Below, in pieces: positions 13,864-13,931 of a stretch of DNA of 13,931 nt (position 1 is its first letter; each line of letters starts with the position of its first letter). The position numbers were made by a program, and so were the translations under genes. This DNA is from Deltaproteobacteria bacterium (lineage in GTDB: Bacteria; Desulfobacterota; Dissulfuribacteria; Dissulfuribacterales; UBA3076). The notes beneath the pieces are model-generated. The model did not search any database and was not told the origin of the DNA. It worked only from the letters and a program-made list of their open reading frames with translations. The stretch spans positions 1 to 13,931 of the forward strand of contig JAUWHV010000116.1 of the NCBI GenBank assembly GCA_030605675.1, read 5' to 3'.

Positions 13864-13898
13864 TTTCAGCTTTCAGCTTCAGGCTTTCAGCTTTTATG
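13864..13898. repeat. TTTCAGC heptamer run
   Basis: Exactly period-7 units TTTCAGC, TTTCAGC, TTCAGGC, TTTCAGC, then TTTTATG. This is a third heptamer family in the window, different in sequence from TTAGCnn and TTGAAAT but with the same period. Any partner arm would lie beyond the window edge. Confidence 0.7.
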
Positions 13899-13931
13899 CA
13901 ACGCCTCAGACGAGGTTATTTTCAGCGAAAG

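Overview
The window looks like a chromosomal segment of a Gram-negative bacterium, most likely a deltaproteobacterium (Desulfobacterota-like). The assignment rests on the mix of gene families: an NtrY/NtrX pair with an intact sigma-54 activator, an LDH-type malate dehydrogenase, outer-membrane peptidoglycan-tethering genes and a divergent PEP carboxykinase. It is inference only, because there is no rRNA or other marker gene. I see no phage, transposase, CRISPR or tRNA. Almost all of the DNA is housekeeping genes, with unusual repeat-rich intergenic gaps.

Layout. Positions 1-443 (minus) hold the start of aspartokinase and a tightly coupled small J-domain protein. Positions 444-610 hold a heptamer-based repeat. 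Positions 619-2286 (minus) encode a divergent ATP-type PEP carboxykinase, with a hairpin-rich region upstream. Positions 2611-4744 hold two copies of a second repeat that carries remains of a four-helix-bundle (23S rRNA intervening-sequence-like) gene. Each copy runs directly into the 5' end of a secreted L,D-transpeptidase gene (2749-3762 and 4688-5683). Between the two transpeptidases, on the minus strand, is an alanine-rich Braun-type lipoprotein ending in lysine (3795-4169). plsY (5680-6294) overlaps the second transpeptidase. The rightward genes end there and meet a leftward operon that reads mdh, mltA, DUF4390 gene, ntrY, ntrX (12882 down to 6310). Upstream of mdh is a complete 140-bp inverted-repeat element of the same family as the one at 443-610. 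The right end holds a gene piece that lacks its N-terminus (13262-13831) and a third family of 7-bp repeats.

Functional reading. Two themes stand out. One is the cell envelope: two YkuD-type transpeptidases flank their likely substrate lipoprotein, PlsY makes lysophosphatidic acid, and MltA cleaves murein. The other is central carbon and nitrogen metabolism and its control: PEPCK, malate dehydrogenase, aspartokinase and NtrYX. The least explained content is the period-7 repeats. They form inverted arms, surround a decayed four-helix-bundle gene, and appear to have supplied the N-terminal coding sequence or start region of neighbouring genes.
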